Positions 25,140 through 34,220 of a stretch of 64,000 nucleotides of DNA are shown here, piece after piece (position 1 is the first letter of the stretch; every line of letters starts with the position of its first letter). The position numbers and the translations under genes were made by a program. The DNA is from Ardenticatenaceae bacterium. Lineage in GTDB: Bacteria; Chloroflexota; Anaerolineae; Promineifilales; Promineifilaceae. The DNA is taken from the NCBI GenBank assembly GCA_020634435.1, contig JACKBS010000019.1, forward strand, positions 25,249 through 89,248, read 5' to 3'. The notes beneath the pieces are model-generated. The model saw only the letters and a program-made list of their open reading frames with translations. It did not search any database and was not told the origin of the DNA.

Positions 25140-26387
25140 CTACTCAAATAATGTGAATTGGCTGGGATCAACGGCGCTGGATTGGTGCATGAGGACGGCG
25201 TTCAGCAGCTCGATGGCCATGCGGGATTCCAGCGTCACTCCGGCCCGTACGCCTACACACGGGTCGTGCCGCCCCTTGTCCAGTAGAAAATCGATCTCTG
25301 CCAGGTTTTTCTGCACCGATTGCTGCGGCTTGACGATAGTGGAGGTGGGCTTAAAACCCACACGGCATACCAGCGGCATTCCGGTTGTCACGCCGCCAAT
25401 CAGCCCACCGTGCGAGTTGCCCTGGTAGCCGCTGCGCCGGATGGGGTCATTGTTTTCGCTCCCGCGTCTGGCGACCACCTGATACCCATCACCGATTTCG
25501 CACGATTGCGCGGCATGCAGCCCACCCAGACTGCCCATCAACCGCAGTTTCAGGCTGTTGTAAAGCGGGTCGCCCGCCAGGGCTGGCACATTAACCGCCA
25601 CCACCTCCACCGCTGCGCCAATCGAATCGCCATCAATGCGGGTTTGTTTGATTAGCTCGCCTGCCTCGGCGGCAAACTGAGCATCCAGGCTGTGAATTTC
25701 GGCGCTGGCCAGACGCTCCTGCACCTGCTCGATTTGCGCCGCCGTTATCGAGCCACCATCTTTGAGCAGGCTGGTGAAATGCTCGCTCAGGCTGTGCTGG
25801 GCTTTGAGCGGCCCCACCTGACTGATGGAGGAGAGGAAGATAGTGCCAAATGTTTCTTGCAGGAAGATGCGGGCAATTGAGCCGCCAATGACGTCGGAAA
25901 TGGTGCTGCGGTAGCTGGAACGGCCGCCGCCGCGCACATCCACATGCCCCCGCGCTTTATGATATTTCACCAGGTCGGTATGGCCGGGGCGCACCGCGCC
26001 AGTTGGCCCAGTAAACTGGTCATAATGGCCCGATTTAGTGGCCGCAGAAAGCACCAACGCGCTGATTGGCTCGCCTGTCGTGTAGCCAGCTTCGTAAGCC
26101 GTGGTGGCAAATGTAACATCATCCACTTCGGCAAAAATCGGTGGCCCTGCGGTGAGGGCGTCGTGATCATCCTGGTAGAGCCCGGACAGCAGCAGCACCT
26201 TGTCTTTCTCATTGCGCGGTGTGCCGTGCCGGTTGCTGCCAGGCCGCCGCCGATCTAGATACGCCTGGATTTGCTCCCGGCTTACAAACAACCCTGGTGG
26301 GCAGCCAAATACAATTGTTGTAATGCCAGGGCCGTGTGATTCACCCGCACCGGCTACGCTAAAGAGAGGGCCACCTAGAATTTCCAT
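25140..26387 (-). CDS. aroC: Chorismate synthase
   Basis: A 415-residue enzyme making chorismate from EPSP, the last common step of aromatic amino acid synthesis; it needs reduced FMN. Signatures are FSVAGAGESHGPG near the N-terminus, RRRPGSNRHGTPRNEKD, GAVRPGHTDLVKY, and RGGGRSSYRST. It is slightly longer than the usual 360-390 residues. No other aro genes are nearby, so it stands alone. Confidence 0.97.
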   Translation of the reverse strand: MEILGGPLFSVAGAGESHGPGITTIVFGCPPGLFVSREQIQAYLDRRRPGSNRHGTPRNEKDKVLLLSGLYQDDHDALTAGPPIFAEVDDVTFATTAYEAGYTTGEPISALVLSAATKSGHYDQFTGPTGAVRPGHTDLVKYHKARGHVDVRGGGRSSYRSTISDVIGGSIARIFLQETFGTIFLSSISQVGPLKAQHSLSEHFTSLLKDGGSITAAQIEQVQERLASAEIHSLDAQFAAEAGELIKQTRIDGDSIGAAVEVVAVNVPALAGDPLYNSLKLRLMGSLGGLHAAQSCEIGDGYQVVARRGSENNDPIRRSGYQGNSHGGLIGGVTTGMPLVCRVGFKPTSTIVKPQQSVQKNLAEIDFLLDKGRHDPCVGVRAGVTLESRMAIELLNAVLMHQSSAVDPSQFTLFE

Positions 26388-26722
26388 AATTGTTTATCCA
26401 CCGATTACGCCAATTTTTATAGAACATGAAGCTATTTTACCTGGGAACTTTAATCTCGTTTATTTTCTCGCTGTTGTTTCGTTCCGTACTTTCGCCGGGG
26501 AAGACTGCGGGAATATGCTCATAAGAAGATAAGATGGATACCCGCCTTCGCGGGCATGACACTTCCCCGCCGGTTCAGAGTCTTAATATAGGCCGTAAGT
26601 CCTATTGAATATGGTAAGTTAGACTCTGTCCAGAGTAGTTTCCAACTGGCAAAATCCCAAATCAATACGATACTCCCCGAGCAGTTTCTGGGGTCTTCAT
26701 TCTAAATGTGGAGAAGCCGAAG
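26388..26722 (+). promoter_or_regulatory. Intergenic region before the response regulator
   Basis: About 330 bp with no credible ORF. It contains a small repeat-type hairpin, CCCGC-CTTC-GCGGG (about 26539-26553), and a CCCCGAG..TTTCTGGGG hairpin just before the gene. No confident promoter. Confidence 0.35.
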
Positions 26723-27127
26723 ATGAGTTGCTCAGTCCTGGTTGTGGACGATGAATTTGAAATCCGTCAGCTGCTATCGACTATGCTGACGTTGATGGGT
26801 TACCAATCATTCATGGCCCAGGATGGCCTGGATGCCCTGGAAAAAATTTCCCAAAACCAACCTGATATTTTAATTTTGGATGTGATGATGCCGCGCATGG
26901 ATGGTTTAACCTTGTGCCGCCAACTGCGCGATACAGAAGAAACGGCCGCTCTTCCCATCATCATGCTTAGTGGCAAGGCACACCAGGAAGCGATCCAGGA
27001 AGGTCTCAAGGCCGGGGCCAATCGTTACCTGGTCAAGCCCACCGGCCTCGATGAACTCACGCGCAACATCAACGAAGTTTTAGGGGAAGCGGGCGTGTTG
27101 GTTTCTAAAAAAAAAATAACAGCATAG
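26723..27127 (+). CDS. Stand-alone response regulator receiver protein (CheY-like)
   Basis: A 134-residue receiver domain with no output domain. Acidic pocket Asp9-Asp10 (VVDDE), phosphoacceptor Asp53 (LILDVMMP), Ser83 and Lys105 (LVKPTG). It would relay phosphate in a two-component system; no kinase gene is adjacent. ATG 26723 has GGAG 10 bp upstream; GTG 26708 is less likely. The tail VSKKKITA is coded through an A10 run, where one lost A would give an earlier stop. Confidence 0.92.
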   Translation: MSCSVLVVDDEFEIRQLLSTMLTLMGYQSFMAQDGLDALEKISQNQPDILILDVMMPRMDGLTLCRQLRDTEETAALPIIMLSGKAHQEAIQEGLKAGANRYLVKPTGLDELTRNINEVLGEAGVLVSKKKITA

Positions 27128-27130
27128 CTT

Positions 27131-27190
27131 ATTTCCCCGGAAACTGTTGAACATTCTTTCGAGTGGCTAGAAGACAGTTTCCGGGGAAAT
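27131..27190. repeat. TTTCCCCGGAAACT inverted repeat, copy 3
   Basis: Arms ATTTCCCCGGAAACTGT (27131-27147) and its complement (27174-27190), the longest of three copies. It lies between convergent genes and may terminate both. Confidence 0.85.
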
Positions 27191-27198
27191 TTCTCTTC

Positions 27199-28278
27199 TT
27201 ACGACAAGGCCGACCAAACCTCCAGCTTGGCCTTCACCCGACGAATCACTTCATTCGTAAACTCATCTGTGTTGGCCGTGCCGCCAATATCGGCCGTTTT
27301 GACGCCATCGTACACCGTTTCTAGCGTGGATTCGTAGATGGCGCGGCTGGCGCGCTTGGCTTCTGGCTCTTTCATGTAGGAGAGCAGCCCGGCGGCGGCC
27401 AAAATCATGGCCATAGGGTTGGCCCGATTTAACCCTTGCAGCGTGGGCGCGGTGCCGTGCGGCGCTTCGGCCATCACGCAGTCCACCTCACCCTTGCCAT
27501 CCACCGAGATCACCATCGACTCGGAGCCAGCGATAGACCCAAACATTTGCAGCACCATGTCAGATAGCAAGTCGCCGTCTCGATTCAGGCTGGGGATGAC
27601 CAGCGGTTCGCCAGTCGTGGCCAGCAGCAGGGCAAAAGTGGCGTCGATGAGCTGTGGCTCGTAGCGCACGCTGGGGTATTTCTTGGCGGTGGCGTCCATT
27701 TCTTCCTTAAACATGCCTTCGTACACCGGGCTGACGGTGAATTTAGGACCGCCAAACACTTTGGCACCGGTGGTGCGGGCGTGCAAAAAGGCGTATTCGG
27801 CCACGGCGCGGCAGACGCGACGGGTGATCTTCTCTGTGCGAAAGGAAATTTCGTCGGGCGAGCCTTCTTCACCTTCGCGCCATTCTTTGGCCCCGTAGGC
27901 ATCGTCGCGGGCCATGCGCACCACGCTGATGGGGGCATAGACACCGGCGATGGGGCGCACGCCGGGAATACGTCGCCCGGTGCGCAAAATAACTTCGGCG
28001 TCCATTTCCTCGCGCAAAATGCGGTTGGGGCTGCCCACATCGCCTTTTTGCTCTGGGGTAACGGTGGCGGCTTTGAGGGCCAGGCGGTGTTTGCGAATTG
28101 CTTTGCCCGCTTCGTAAACTACTTTGTTTTCGGTGGCGCGGCGGTTTTCCAGGCTCAAATCGAAGCGAATGAATTCTAAATCCATGCGGATGTTGCCGGG
28201 TTCGAGGACGCGTACTGCTTCCTCTAGCAGTTCCTGGCCGGTTTGGTCACCTTCCAGAATAACAATGGTTCGGGTCAT
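27199..28278 (-). CDS. Isocitrate/isopropylmalate dehydrogenase family protein (likely NAD-dependent isocitrate dehydrogenase)
   Basis: A 359-residue beta-decarboxylating dehydrogenase. It shows the N-terminal EGDQTG, an unusual substrate loop (NRILREEMDAEVILRTGRRIPGV), the DGDLLSDM metal/substrate motif and the APHGTAPT nucleotide loop. A clear leuB is present at 61409-62497, so this copy is more likely isocitrate or a related dehydrogenase. SD GGAG is present 10 bp before ATG 28278. It is a single gene. Confidence 0.8.
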   Translation of the reverse strand: MTRTIVILEGDQTGQELLEEAVRVLEPGNIRMDLEFIRFDLSLENRRATENKVVYEAGKAIRKHRLALKAATVTPEQKGDVGSPNRILREEMDAEVILRTGRRIPGVRPIAGVYAPISVVRMARDDAYGAKEWREGEEGSPDEISFRTEKITRRVCRAVAEYAFLHARTTGAKVFGGPKFTVSPVYEGMFKEEMDATAKKYPSVRYEPQLIDATFALLLATTGEPLVIPSLNRDGDLLSDMVLQMFGSIAGSESMVISVDGKGEVDCVMAEAPHGTAPTLQGLNRANPMAMILAAAGLLSYMKEPEAKRASRAIYESTLETVYDGVKTADIGGTANTDEFTNEVIRRVKAKLEVWSALS

Positions 28279-28346
28279 GATTTCGGGTCTCCTGTAGATG
28301 TTAATAGGGATTAGCGGCTGGTAGTGAATAAAAGTATGCCACTAAC

Positions 28347-29453
28347 TTATTTTCTGCGTCGCAGGTAGTTGAGATATTTTGGTAAGACGACGGTGTAAAG
28401 CTGGTAGAGCAACGGCCGTACCGGGAAGTCCCACGCGCCGATGTGCCGAACCACCTGGCCGTTAAACCCTGCTTTAAAGCGCCAAACGCCCCACATCCGG
28501 TCGCTCTCGACAAAGTCGTCGGGTGCGCCCCAGAAGTCGTAGACGGTGCAGCCCTGGGCCTTGGCCCAGCGAATGGCTTCCCATTGCAGCAGGTGGTTGG
28601 GCATGCGCTGCCGTTCTTTGTCGGTAGAGGCGCCGTACATGTAAATGACACGCTGGCCGTAACGCACCAGGTAAACGGCCGCTACTGGATCATCCTCAAA
28701 TTCGGCAATGAGTAAATGGCCCATATTGGCCTGATGAAAACTTTGCCAGGCATCCAGGTAATAAGCAGCCGGGCGAATGCCGAAACCATCGCGTACGGCC
28801 GTTTCCGCATACATCTCAGCCATCACGGGGAAGTCAGCCTCGGTTCCGGCGCGAATCACAATGCCTTTGCGCTCAGCGAGCCGGATATTGTAGCGGGTTT
28901 TGGACTTCATCGCCGCCAAAAGATTCTCTTCCGACTCAGTAAGGTCCAGCTCAACGGTGTTGCGAAATTGAATTTGTTCGTTAGAAAAGCGCCAGCCCCG
29001 GTCCTTCAGTTCTTGCATGAATTTGGTGCCGAGCGGGGACGGCCGTTCCACTTCATCGCCCCAGCTTCGCACCACTTCGGGGTCAATCTTGACAAAAATG
29101 GCCCGTTCGCGCCGGGCAATGTTTTCCAGCTCGGCCAGGACCACGCGGCGGAGTGCGCCATCTTTGTAGTCCAGCGCGGGCCCTTTGGGCACGTACAAAA
29201 TGCAATACGGTGTGCGCGGCAGCTTGCGCTTGAGTACCATCGCGGCGGCCAGCGGTTCCCAGCTACTCTCGCCAATGGTGAGCGTCAGCGGGATGGGCGT
29301 CCAGCCCCAGCGCGATTTCTGTTCGGCCCAAGCCCAGGTTTGCAGCGCATGGGCATAGGGCAGACCCGCCAGCGCCTGCGCAAACGTCGTTTTTGATTTT
29401 TCCAGCTTAAACGTAGAAGCCCGGTAGGTGGGTTCTTTTTGAGTTGTTGACAT
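28347..29453 (-). CDS. FemAB-like peptidyltransferase (copy A)
   Basis: A 368-residue protein of the FemABX/GNAT-fold aminoacyltransferase type, which adds amino acids to the peptidoglycan stem peptide using aminoacyl-tRNA. Visible motifs: LQTWAWAEQKSRWGWTP, a KSKTRYNIRLAERKGI core, MYAETAVRDGFGIR, and an IYMYGASTDKERQRMPNHLLQW stretch followed by YDFWGAPDD. It is a paralogue of the next gene with the same motif order. The pair suggests a two-residue interpeptide bridge or two specificities; neighbours include an L,D-transpeptidase. Confidence 0.88.
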   Translation of the reverse strand: MSTTQKEPTYRASTFKLEKSKTTFAQALAGLPYAHALQTWAWAEQKSRWGWTPIPLTLTIGESSWEPLAAAMVLKRKLPRTPYCILYVPKGPALDYKDGALRRVVLAELENIARRERAIFVKIDPEVVRSWGDEVERPSPLGTKFMQELKDRGWRFSNEQIQFRNTVELDLTESEENLLAAMKSKTRYNIRLAERKGIVIRAGTEADFPVMAEMYAETAVRDGFGIRPAAYYLDAWQSFHQANMGHLLIAEFEDDPVAAVYLVRYGQRVIYMYGASTDKERQRMPNHLLQWEAIRWAKAQGCTVYDFWGAPDDFVESDRMWGVWRFKAGFNGQVVRHIGAWDFPVRPLLYQLYTVVLPKYLNYLRRRK

Positions 29454-29468
29454 TTGTTGAAAAAGCGG

Positions 29469-29556
29469 ATGGTAATCCGTAATCGGTTATCGGTGGTCGG
29501 TAATCGGTAAGTCTACTAATTACGGTTTACCGCTTACCGTTTACCGTTTACCGATT
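29469..29556. repeat. GTAATCGGT-type palindromic intergenic repeat, copy 2
   Basis: GGTAATCCGTAATCGG units (from 29471) facing TTACGG/TTTACCG units to 29556. It lies between the two FemAB-like genes on the same strand. Same family as 13557-13612 and 63816-63908. Confidence 0.75.
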
Positions 29557-30609
29557 CCTGCGCCATTGATAAAGTTTGTAGACGAGTTTGTTGTAAACAC
29601 GATCGGCCGCGCCGATGGTGCGTTGAATCTGGCCGCCAAAGCCGCGTTTGAAGCGGTAAACACCCCACAGGCCGTCGTGCCGGTCGGCGAAGTTGGCTTC
29701 CAGTTCATCCTCCGGTGCATCGGGTATACCCCAGAGATCGTAGCGCTGGCAGCCACGAGCTTTGGCCCATTCCATAGCTGCCCACTGCACGGCATAGGTG
29801 GGCATGCGCTGTCGTTCCTCATTGCTGGACGCGCCGTAGAGGTAAGCGGCCGTTTCGCCCAAGGTAAACACCATCACGCCCGCTAACGGCCGTCCTTCGT
29901 ATTCCGCCAAAAAGAGGGCCACCTGGTCCATGGGTTGAAAAATCTCAAAGGCGGCATAGTAGTACATGGGTGTGTGGACCCCAAACTGATCCCGCTCGCC
30001 AGTCTGGCGCATCAGCTTGTTGAAGGCGGGAATGTCTTTCAGGTTTCCCTGCCGTACCATCACATCTTTTTTGGCGGCCAGCCGGATGTTGTAGCGCGTC
30101 TTTTGCTTCATTTGGGCCAGGATGTCGTCGGGCGACGGCCGTAAATCAACCATAACCGTATTGGGCGGCTGGATGGTGTCGGTGTCGGGCAGTAAGTTGT
30201 GGCGCTGGCAGATGGCGTGCCATTTAGGTGTCATCGTTTCGCTTTGCCACAGCAGCGGCTCAATCTTCAAAATGCTGGCGCGCCGTTCGTATACGGACTG
30301 GTCGATCTGGTTAAAAAGGACGGCCACTTGCTCATCATCGTCCCAATTCACCAGCGGGCCGTGCGGGATGTAGGCCATTTTCACCATGCCGGCCGCCGCG
30401 GAGCGGTAAAGCACCTGGGCTCCAGCCACCAGCTTGCCTTCCTGGCGCATCCAAACGCGATGTGAGGTCCAGCCAAAACGGTTTTTGAGCCTTGCCCAGT
30501 TGGTGGTTTGCAAAATAGAGCCGTGCGGATGGTTGGCCACGAAGGCATCCCATTCGGCGTCTTCTTCACTATACGGCCGTTCGCCAATCTCAAGTAATTT
30601 GTCCAACAT
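29548..30609 (-). CDS. FemAB-like peptidyltransferase (copy B)
   Basis: A 353-residue paralogue of the neighbouring protein, with matching motifs: ILQTTNWARLKNRFGWTSHR, MKQKTRYNIRLAAKKDV, MRQTGERDQFGVHTPMYYY, AYLYGASSNEERQRMPTYAV and YDLWGIPDAPEDE. It most likely adds a second amino acid to the peptidoglycan cross-bridge. It is upstream of copy A; a palindromic repeat separates them, so they may be expressed at different levels. No membrane segments. Confidence 0.88.
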   Translation of the reverse strand: MLDKLLEIGERPYSEEDAEWDAFVANHPHGSILQTTNWARLKNRFGWTSHRVWMRQEGKLVAGAQVLYRSAAAGMVKMAYIPHGPLVNWDDDEQVAVLFNQIDQSVYERRASILKIEPLLWQSETMTPKWHAICQRHNLLPDTDTIQPPNTVMVDLRPSPDDILAQMKQKTRYNIRLAAKKDVMVRQGNLKDIPAFNKLMRQTGERDQFGVHTPMYYYAAFEIFQPMDQVALFLAEYEGRPLAGVMVFTLGETAAYLYGASSNEERQRMPTYAVQWAAMEWAKARGCQRYDLWGIPDAPEDELEANFADRHDGLWGVYRFKRGFGGQIQRTIGAADRVYNKLVYKLYQWRRNR

Positions 30610-30686
30610 AGGGGCCGATTATACAAGAAAGTCGCCAGATGGCTGGCATGGGGCTTTATGCTACAATCCAATGGCGAAGAAACTGC

Positions 30687-30739
30687 GATTGGAGACTGGA
30701 GATTAAGCCAACTCCCCAATCTCCAATCACCTAATCTCC
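30687..30739. repeat. GGAGATTAGAGATTGG-type palindromic repeat, copy 1
   Basis: GATTGGAG (30687-30694) with CTCCAATC (30721-30728), and GGAGATTA (30698-30705) with TAATCTCC (30732-30739). A second member is at 35546-35590. It lies in the leader of the zinc-ribbon gene. Confidence 0.75.
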
Positions 30740-30756
30740 TTGCTTTGGGTAAAAAA

Positions 30757-31452
30757 ATGAACATTCACCAACTGTTTCAACTACAAAAGCTAGACACAGA
30801 AATTGATGACAAGAAGAAGCGTCTGGGTGAGGTGCTCAAGGCGCAAAACGAACCGCCTGCGCTGCGGGCCGCACGCCAACGGGCTGAAACGGCCGTTGCT
30901 GAGCTGCAAAAATGGCAGACCAAACATCAAAATCTAACGCTGGAAGTTAACAGCCTGAATACCAAGGCCAAAAATTCCGAGAACCGACTGTACTCGGGCA
31001 AGGTGACCAACCCCAAGGAACTGTCTGATTTGCAGCACGAGATCGAATCGTTAGGGCGGCGCAAATCTGCTCTGGAAGATGAGGTGCTGGAAGCGTTGGT
31101 GATGGTTGAGGATGCCCAGGCAGAAAAAACGGCCGCTGATGAAGCCTTGGAAACGGCCGTTGCCCAATGGGACAAACAAAGTGCCCACCTGAAAGCAGAG
31201 CAAAACGAGCTGGCCCTGGCGCTGCACAAGCTGATGCAAACACGCAAAACCAGGGCCACCACCATTGATGCGACCTCTTTGCAGGAGTATGAGCAGCTGC
31301 GTAAGCAAAAACATGGTTTAGCGGTGGTAGGTCTGCGGGTCAATATGTGCCTGGGCTGCCGCACCACCGTTTCGGCTAACACGGTGAAAGCGGTAGACGA
31401 AGGGCGCAAGGTGTACTGTGGCGATTGCGGCCGTTTGCTGGCAGCGCTGTAA
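30757..31452 (+). CDS. Coiled-coil protein with C4 zinc ribbon (PF02591 type)
   Basis: A 231-residue protein: a long two-stranded coiled coil (about residues 5-180, starting HQLFQLQKLDTEIDDKKKRL) ending in a C4 zinc ribbon (CLGCRTT ... VYCGDCGRLL). This matches the CT398/HP0958-like family, proposed to act in RNA or protein handling; its exact role here is unknown. ATG 30757 is chosen because the longer frame from 30658 runs through the palindromic repeat and lacks family similarity. Divergent from the FemAB genes. Confidence 0.88.
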   Translation: MNIHQLFQLQKLDTEIDDKKKRLGEVLKAQNEPPALRAARQRAETAVAELQKWQTKHQNLTLEVNSLNTKAKNSENRLYSGKVTNPKELSDLQHEIESLGRRKSALEDEVLEALVMVEDAQAEKTAADEALETAVAQWDKQSAHLKAEQNELALALHKLMQTRKTRATTIDATSLQEYEQLRKQKHGLAVVGLRVNMCLGCRTTVSANTVKAVDEGRKVYCGDCGRLLAAL

Positions 31453-31636
31453 GTAAACAGAACAAACTTAACAAATTTTAAGTTTTGCCTTTTAGCCATA
31501 TTCGGACTTGTGTCCCATTTTTGATTCGTGATACTATTTGTATCGTAGGGTGAACGTGGTACGGCCGTATCGTCAGCCACCACACATCCTTTATAATGAA
31601 CCCAATGCTGCTTTTGAAAGGAGTTTTCATCGACCT

Positions 31637-32719
31637 ATGAGCCGATTTTTACGCTGGAGCCTCCCCCTTTTGGTGCTGGTCACCGCCGTTTTTGCCTGGC
31701 CAGATACGGCCGCTGCGGCCAAGTGCTTCATCCAATCCGACGAAATTGGACACGTCTGTGAAGCCGAACCACCGCAACCGGTTTTCTCCAAACCACAGCC
31801 ATTTGCCGACAGCATCTTGCCTTCCCAAAACTATGCTCGCCTGCATGACAACATCAACGTCTATGCCGGTCCCAGCAGCGCCAGCGGCATTGTGCGCAAC
31901 GTGGGCGATGGCTTTTTGTACGCTACCATTCAAGGTGCGGAGGAAGGCGAAGGCACGCTGTGGTACATCATCAACTATGGCGAGTATGTGCGGGCCTCTG
32001 ATTTGACCCTGGTGGAAGCTTCTGATTTCACGGGCATCGAAATTAAGTCGCAGCCGGAACGGCCGTTTGGCTGGATGATCGTGGATTACTGGTACAGCAA
32101 CGAACCCGGCGCTGAACCAGCTCCCGAAAACGTCAAGCTGCCCCGCTATACTTTCTTTGAGGTGTACGATGCCGTCACGGCCGACGATGGCTGGATTTGG
32201 TACAACATCGGTGGCGGGCGCTGGATGCGCCAGACGTATGTCAGCCTGATTGATGCCAATCCCAAGCCCGAAGGCGTGGGTGCCAACGAATATTGGGTCG
32301 AAATTGACCTGTACGAGCAAAGTTTTGCTGCCTACATCGGCGACCGCATGGTGTACGCGGGCCTGGTTTCTAGCGGTTTGAACCGCTGGCCCACCCACGA
32401 AGGACTGTTTCAGGTGTGGGATCGTCACCTCAAAACCAAGATGTCTGGCGCCGAAGGCAAAATCGACTACTACTTCATCGAAGACGTGCCGCACACCATG
32501 TTTTTTGATAATGACATCGCCCTGCATGGTGCGTTCTGGCATGACCGGTTTGGCTACAAACACAGCCACGGCTGTGTCAACATGCCGCCGCGTGATGCGG
32601 AGTGGGTGTTTAACTGGTCAGCCGGTGCGCCCAACGATTTGTGGGTGTGGGTTCATACGTCAGACCCCAACCATTACTTCAACCGCTACGATCCGGTTAC
32701 TTCATTTAGCGGCCCGTAG
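31637..32719 (+). CDS. Secreted L,D-transpeptidase (YkuD domain) with N-terminal SH3-like region
   Basis: A 360-residue exported enzyme. The signal peptide (residues 1 to about 27) ends near DTAAAAKC. A bacterial SH3-like region follows (RLHDNINVYAGPSSASG, and a second similar stretch). The C-terminal YkuD domain has the HGAFWH ... SHGCVNM motif with nucleophile Cys313. It forms 3-3 cross-links in peptidoglycan or attaches proteins to it. ATG 31637 begins a clean signal peptide; upstream codons of the open frame are rejected. The FemAB-like pair nearby also acts on the cell wall. Confidence 0.93.
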   Translation: MSRFLRWSLPLLVLVTAVFAWPDTAAAAKCFIQSDEIGHVCEAEPPQPVFSKPQPFADSILPSQNYARLHDNINVYAGPSSASGIVRNVGDGFLYATIQGAEEGEGTLWYIINYGEYVRASDLTLVEASDFTGIEIKSQPERPFGWMIVDYWYSNEPGAEPAPENVKLPRYTFFEVYDAVTADDGWIWYNIGGGRWMRQTYVSLIDANPKPEGVGANEYWVEIDLYEQSFAAYIGDRMVYAGLVSSGLNRWPTHEGLFQVWDRHLKTKMSGAEGKIDYYFIEDVPHTMFFDNDIALHGAFWHDRFGYKHSHGCVNMPPRDAEWVFNWSAGAPNDLWVWVHTSDPNHYFNRYDPVTSFSGP

Positions 32720-32741
32720 CTCTAAATTCCCCAAAAAATGT

Positions 32742-32775
32742 AAAGACCCTGAGCGAACTGCCCAGGGTCTTTTTG
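32742..32775 (+). terminator. Intrinsic terminator of the L,D-transpeptidase gene
   Basis: AAAGACCCTG (32742-32751) pairs with CAGGGTCTTT (32763-32772), followed by T residues. Confidence 0.9.
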
Positions 32776-32802
32776 TTTGGTTGATCTGATTTTGCTACAA
32801 GC

Positions 32803-33456
32803 TCAACTGAGATTCAAAAAGTCTAGCAGATCGGTGGGTTGGTGCAGCAGGGTGATCGCCCCGGCCGCGGTGAGTTCTTGGGCGGAACCGTAGCCCCAGG
32901 TAACGCCAGCGGCGGCCACGTGGTTGGCTTTGGCACCCAAAATGTCGTGCTCGCGGTCGCCAATCATGAGGGTTTGGGCCGGATCGAGGGCTTCTTGCTT
33001 AAGCACGTGGTGGATGAGTTCATTTTTGTGGGTGAGACGGCCGTCTAGCTCACTGCCATACACCACCAAAAAATAGTGCGCCAGATCAAAATGCTCCACA
33101 ATGCGTTGGGCAAAAACGGCGGGCTTGGAAGTGGCGATGAACAGGCGCAGCCCGGCGGCTTGCAGATTTTGCAAAACGTGGGGGATGGCCGGGTAGGGGG
33201 TGTTTTCAAAGAGCCCCACCGTGCCAAACCGTTCGCGGAACAGGCGCAGCGCTTCGACGGGCAGCTGTGGGTCGTCGGTTTGCAGCAGCGTGGCGAACGT
33301 TTCTTGGAGCGGCGGGCCAATGCACCAGTCCAGGGAGGCGTCGGCGGGATACGGCCGTTCCATCTTGGCCAGCGCATAGCGGATCGATTGGGTAATGCCC
33401 ACCTTCGGGTCGGTGAGCGTGCCGTCTAAATCAAAAAGCAGGTTGGAATATTTCAT
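32803..33456 (-). CDS. HAD hydrolase, phosphoglycolate-phosphatase-like
   Basis: A 217-residue HAD-IA phosphatase. Motif I LLFDLDGTLTDPK, motif II FIATSKPAVFA, motif III HKNELIHHVLK and motif IV MIGDREHDILGAK are all present. The cap domain (residues about 15-80) is the small helical type of Gph/PpaX. It most likely acts on phosphoglycolate or pyrophosphate-like substrates. SD AAGGAAG precedes ATG 33456. Converges with the L,D-transpeptidase gene. Confidence 0.92.
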   Translation of the reverse strand: MKYSNLLFDLDGTLTDPKVGITQSIRYALAKMERPYPADASLDWCIGPPLQETFATLLQTDDPQLPVEALRLFRERFGTVGLFENTPYPAIPHVLQNLQAAGLRLFIATSKPAVFAQRIVEHFDLAHYFLVVYGSELDGRLTHKNELIHHVLKQEALDPAQTLMIGDREHDILGAKANHVAAAGVTWGYGSAQELTAAGAITLLHQPTDLLDFLNLS

Positions 33457-33475
33457 GAAGTTTCTTCCTTGAGAA

Positions 33476-33526
33476 AAAGCGGAACACAGAGGGACGCAGA
33501 GGAGGCACAGAGGTTCACAGAGAGGT
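33476..33526. repeat. CGCAGAG-type intergenic repeat (half element)
   Basis: GCGGAACACAGAGGGACGCA... with repeated GCAGAGG/CACAGAGG units, one arm only. Related to the full palindromes at 1421-1520 and 58726-58826. Confidence 0.6.
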
Positions 33527-33843
33527 TAGTCATTGATTTTGTCGCCCGGCGCAAATGGCGTTTGGATGACGAAGTGGTAGTAATCTTCTGAGTTGTGGGT
33601 GAATGTGTGTGGTTCGCCGGGTTCCACTACCAGCATGTCGCCCGGTTGCAGCTGAATGGATTGTTGATTAACAACGGCCGTACTTGTGCCGCTGGCTACC
33701 AGATAAATTTCAAACATTTGGGCATGATGGTGCGGTTCGTTAACGCCCGCATTGGCATAGCCAACCGCAACGGGCACGCCTGAATTCCACGGGCCAACAA
33801 ACCATCCTTTGGCAACCTGTCGGTCAGGTGTTTGATGGATCAT
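33526..33843 (-). CDS. Small cupin-domain protein
   Basis: A 105-residue single-cupin protein. Motif 1 is EPHHHAQMFEIYLVASG (His-His-His-Glu-type metal ligands) and motif 2 is PGDMLVVEPGEPHTFTH. Such proteins bind a metal and act as sugar or small-molecule sensors, isomerases or dioxygenases; nothing identifies the substrate. ATG 33843 with SD GAGGGG is preferred over the longer frame. Confidence 0.85.
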   Translation of the reverse strand: MIHQTPDRQVAKGWFVGPWNSGVPVAVGYANAGVNEPHHHAQMFEIYLVASGTSTAVVNQQSIQLQPGDMLVVEPGEPHTFTHNSEDYYHFVIQTPFAPGDKIND

Positions 33844-34220
33844 GACAATCCCCTCTGTCAATCGGATTAGCAATCCGACCTACGATTTTCATTCATGGCG
33901 TTGAGCTTGTGCGCATGAAAATCATCAATGCGCCAGTGATTAGAGCGGATGGCGGGAAAATGTCAAGCAGATGGCGCGGGTTGGATGGACGAATAACTTG
34001 TCAGGCAAAAGAAATTAACTCACGCAAAGCCGCGAAGGCTCAAAGGGGAAAATTTAGCTGCTTGGCGACTTTGCGTGACATTCAATGACAATAGGTTTGT
34101 AGACCCTCGCAAGGTGAGTGGCGGGCACGCAAAAAGCCACCAAAATGCCTATCGTCAGGGGCTGCAAAAAGCATATAATTTCTCGTTTTGCATTAAAAAA
34201 TCGCTGTGAGAAATTTCATT
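33844..34220. other. Gap with CACGCAAAG palindromic repeat and no gene
   Basis: About 375 bp without a credible gene. TCACGCAAAG (34020-34029) faces CTTTGCGTGA (34069-34078), another dispersed intergenic hairpin. Divergent promoters for the cupin and MFS genes must lie here but are not obvious. Confidence 0.5.

Noticed and set aside
27107..27116. A10 run in the response regulator as programmed slippage
   Set aside because: It lies in the last few codons; slippage would only trim the tail, so no functional effect is expected.
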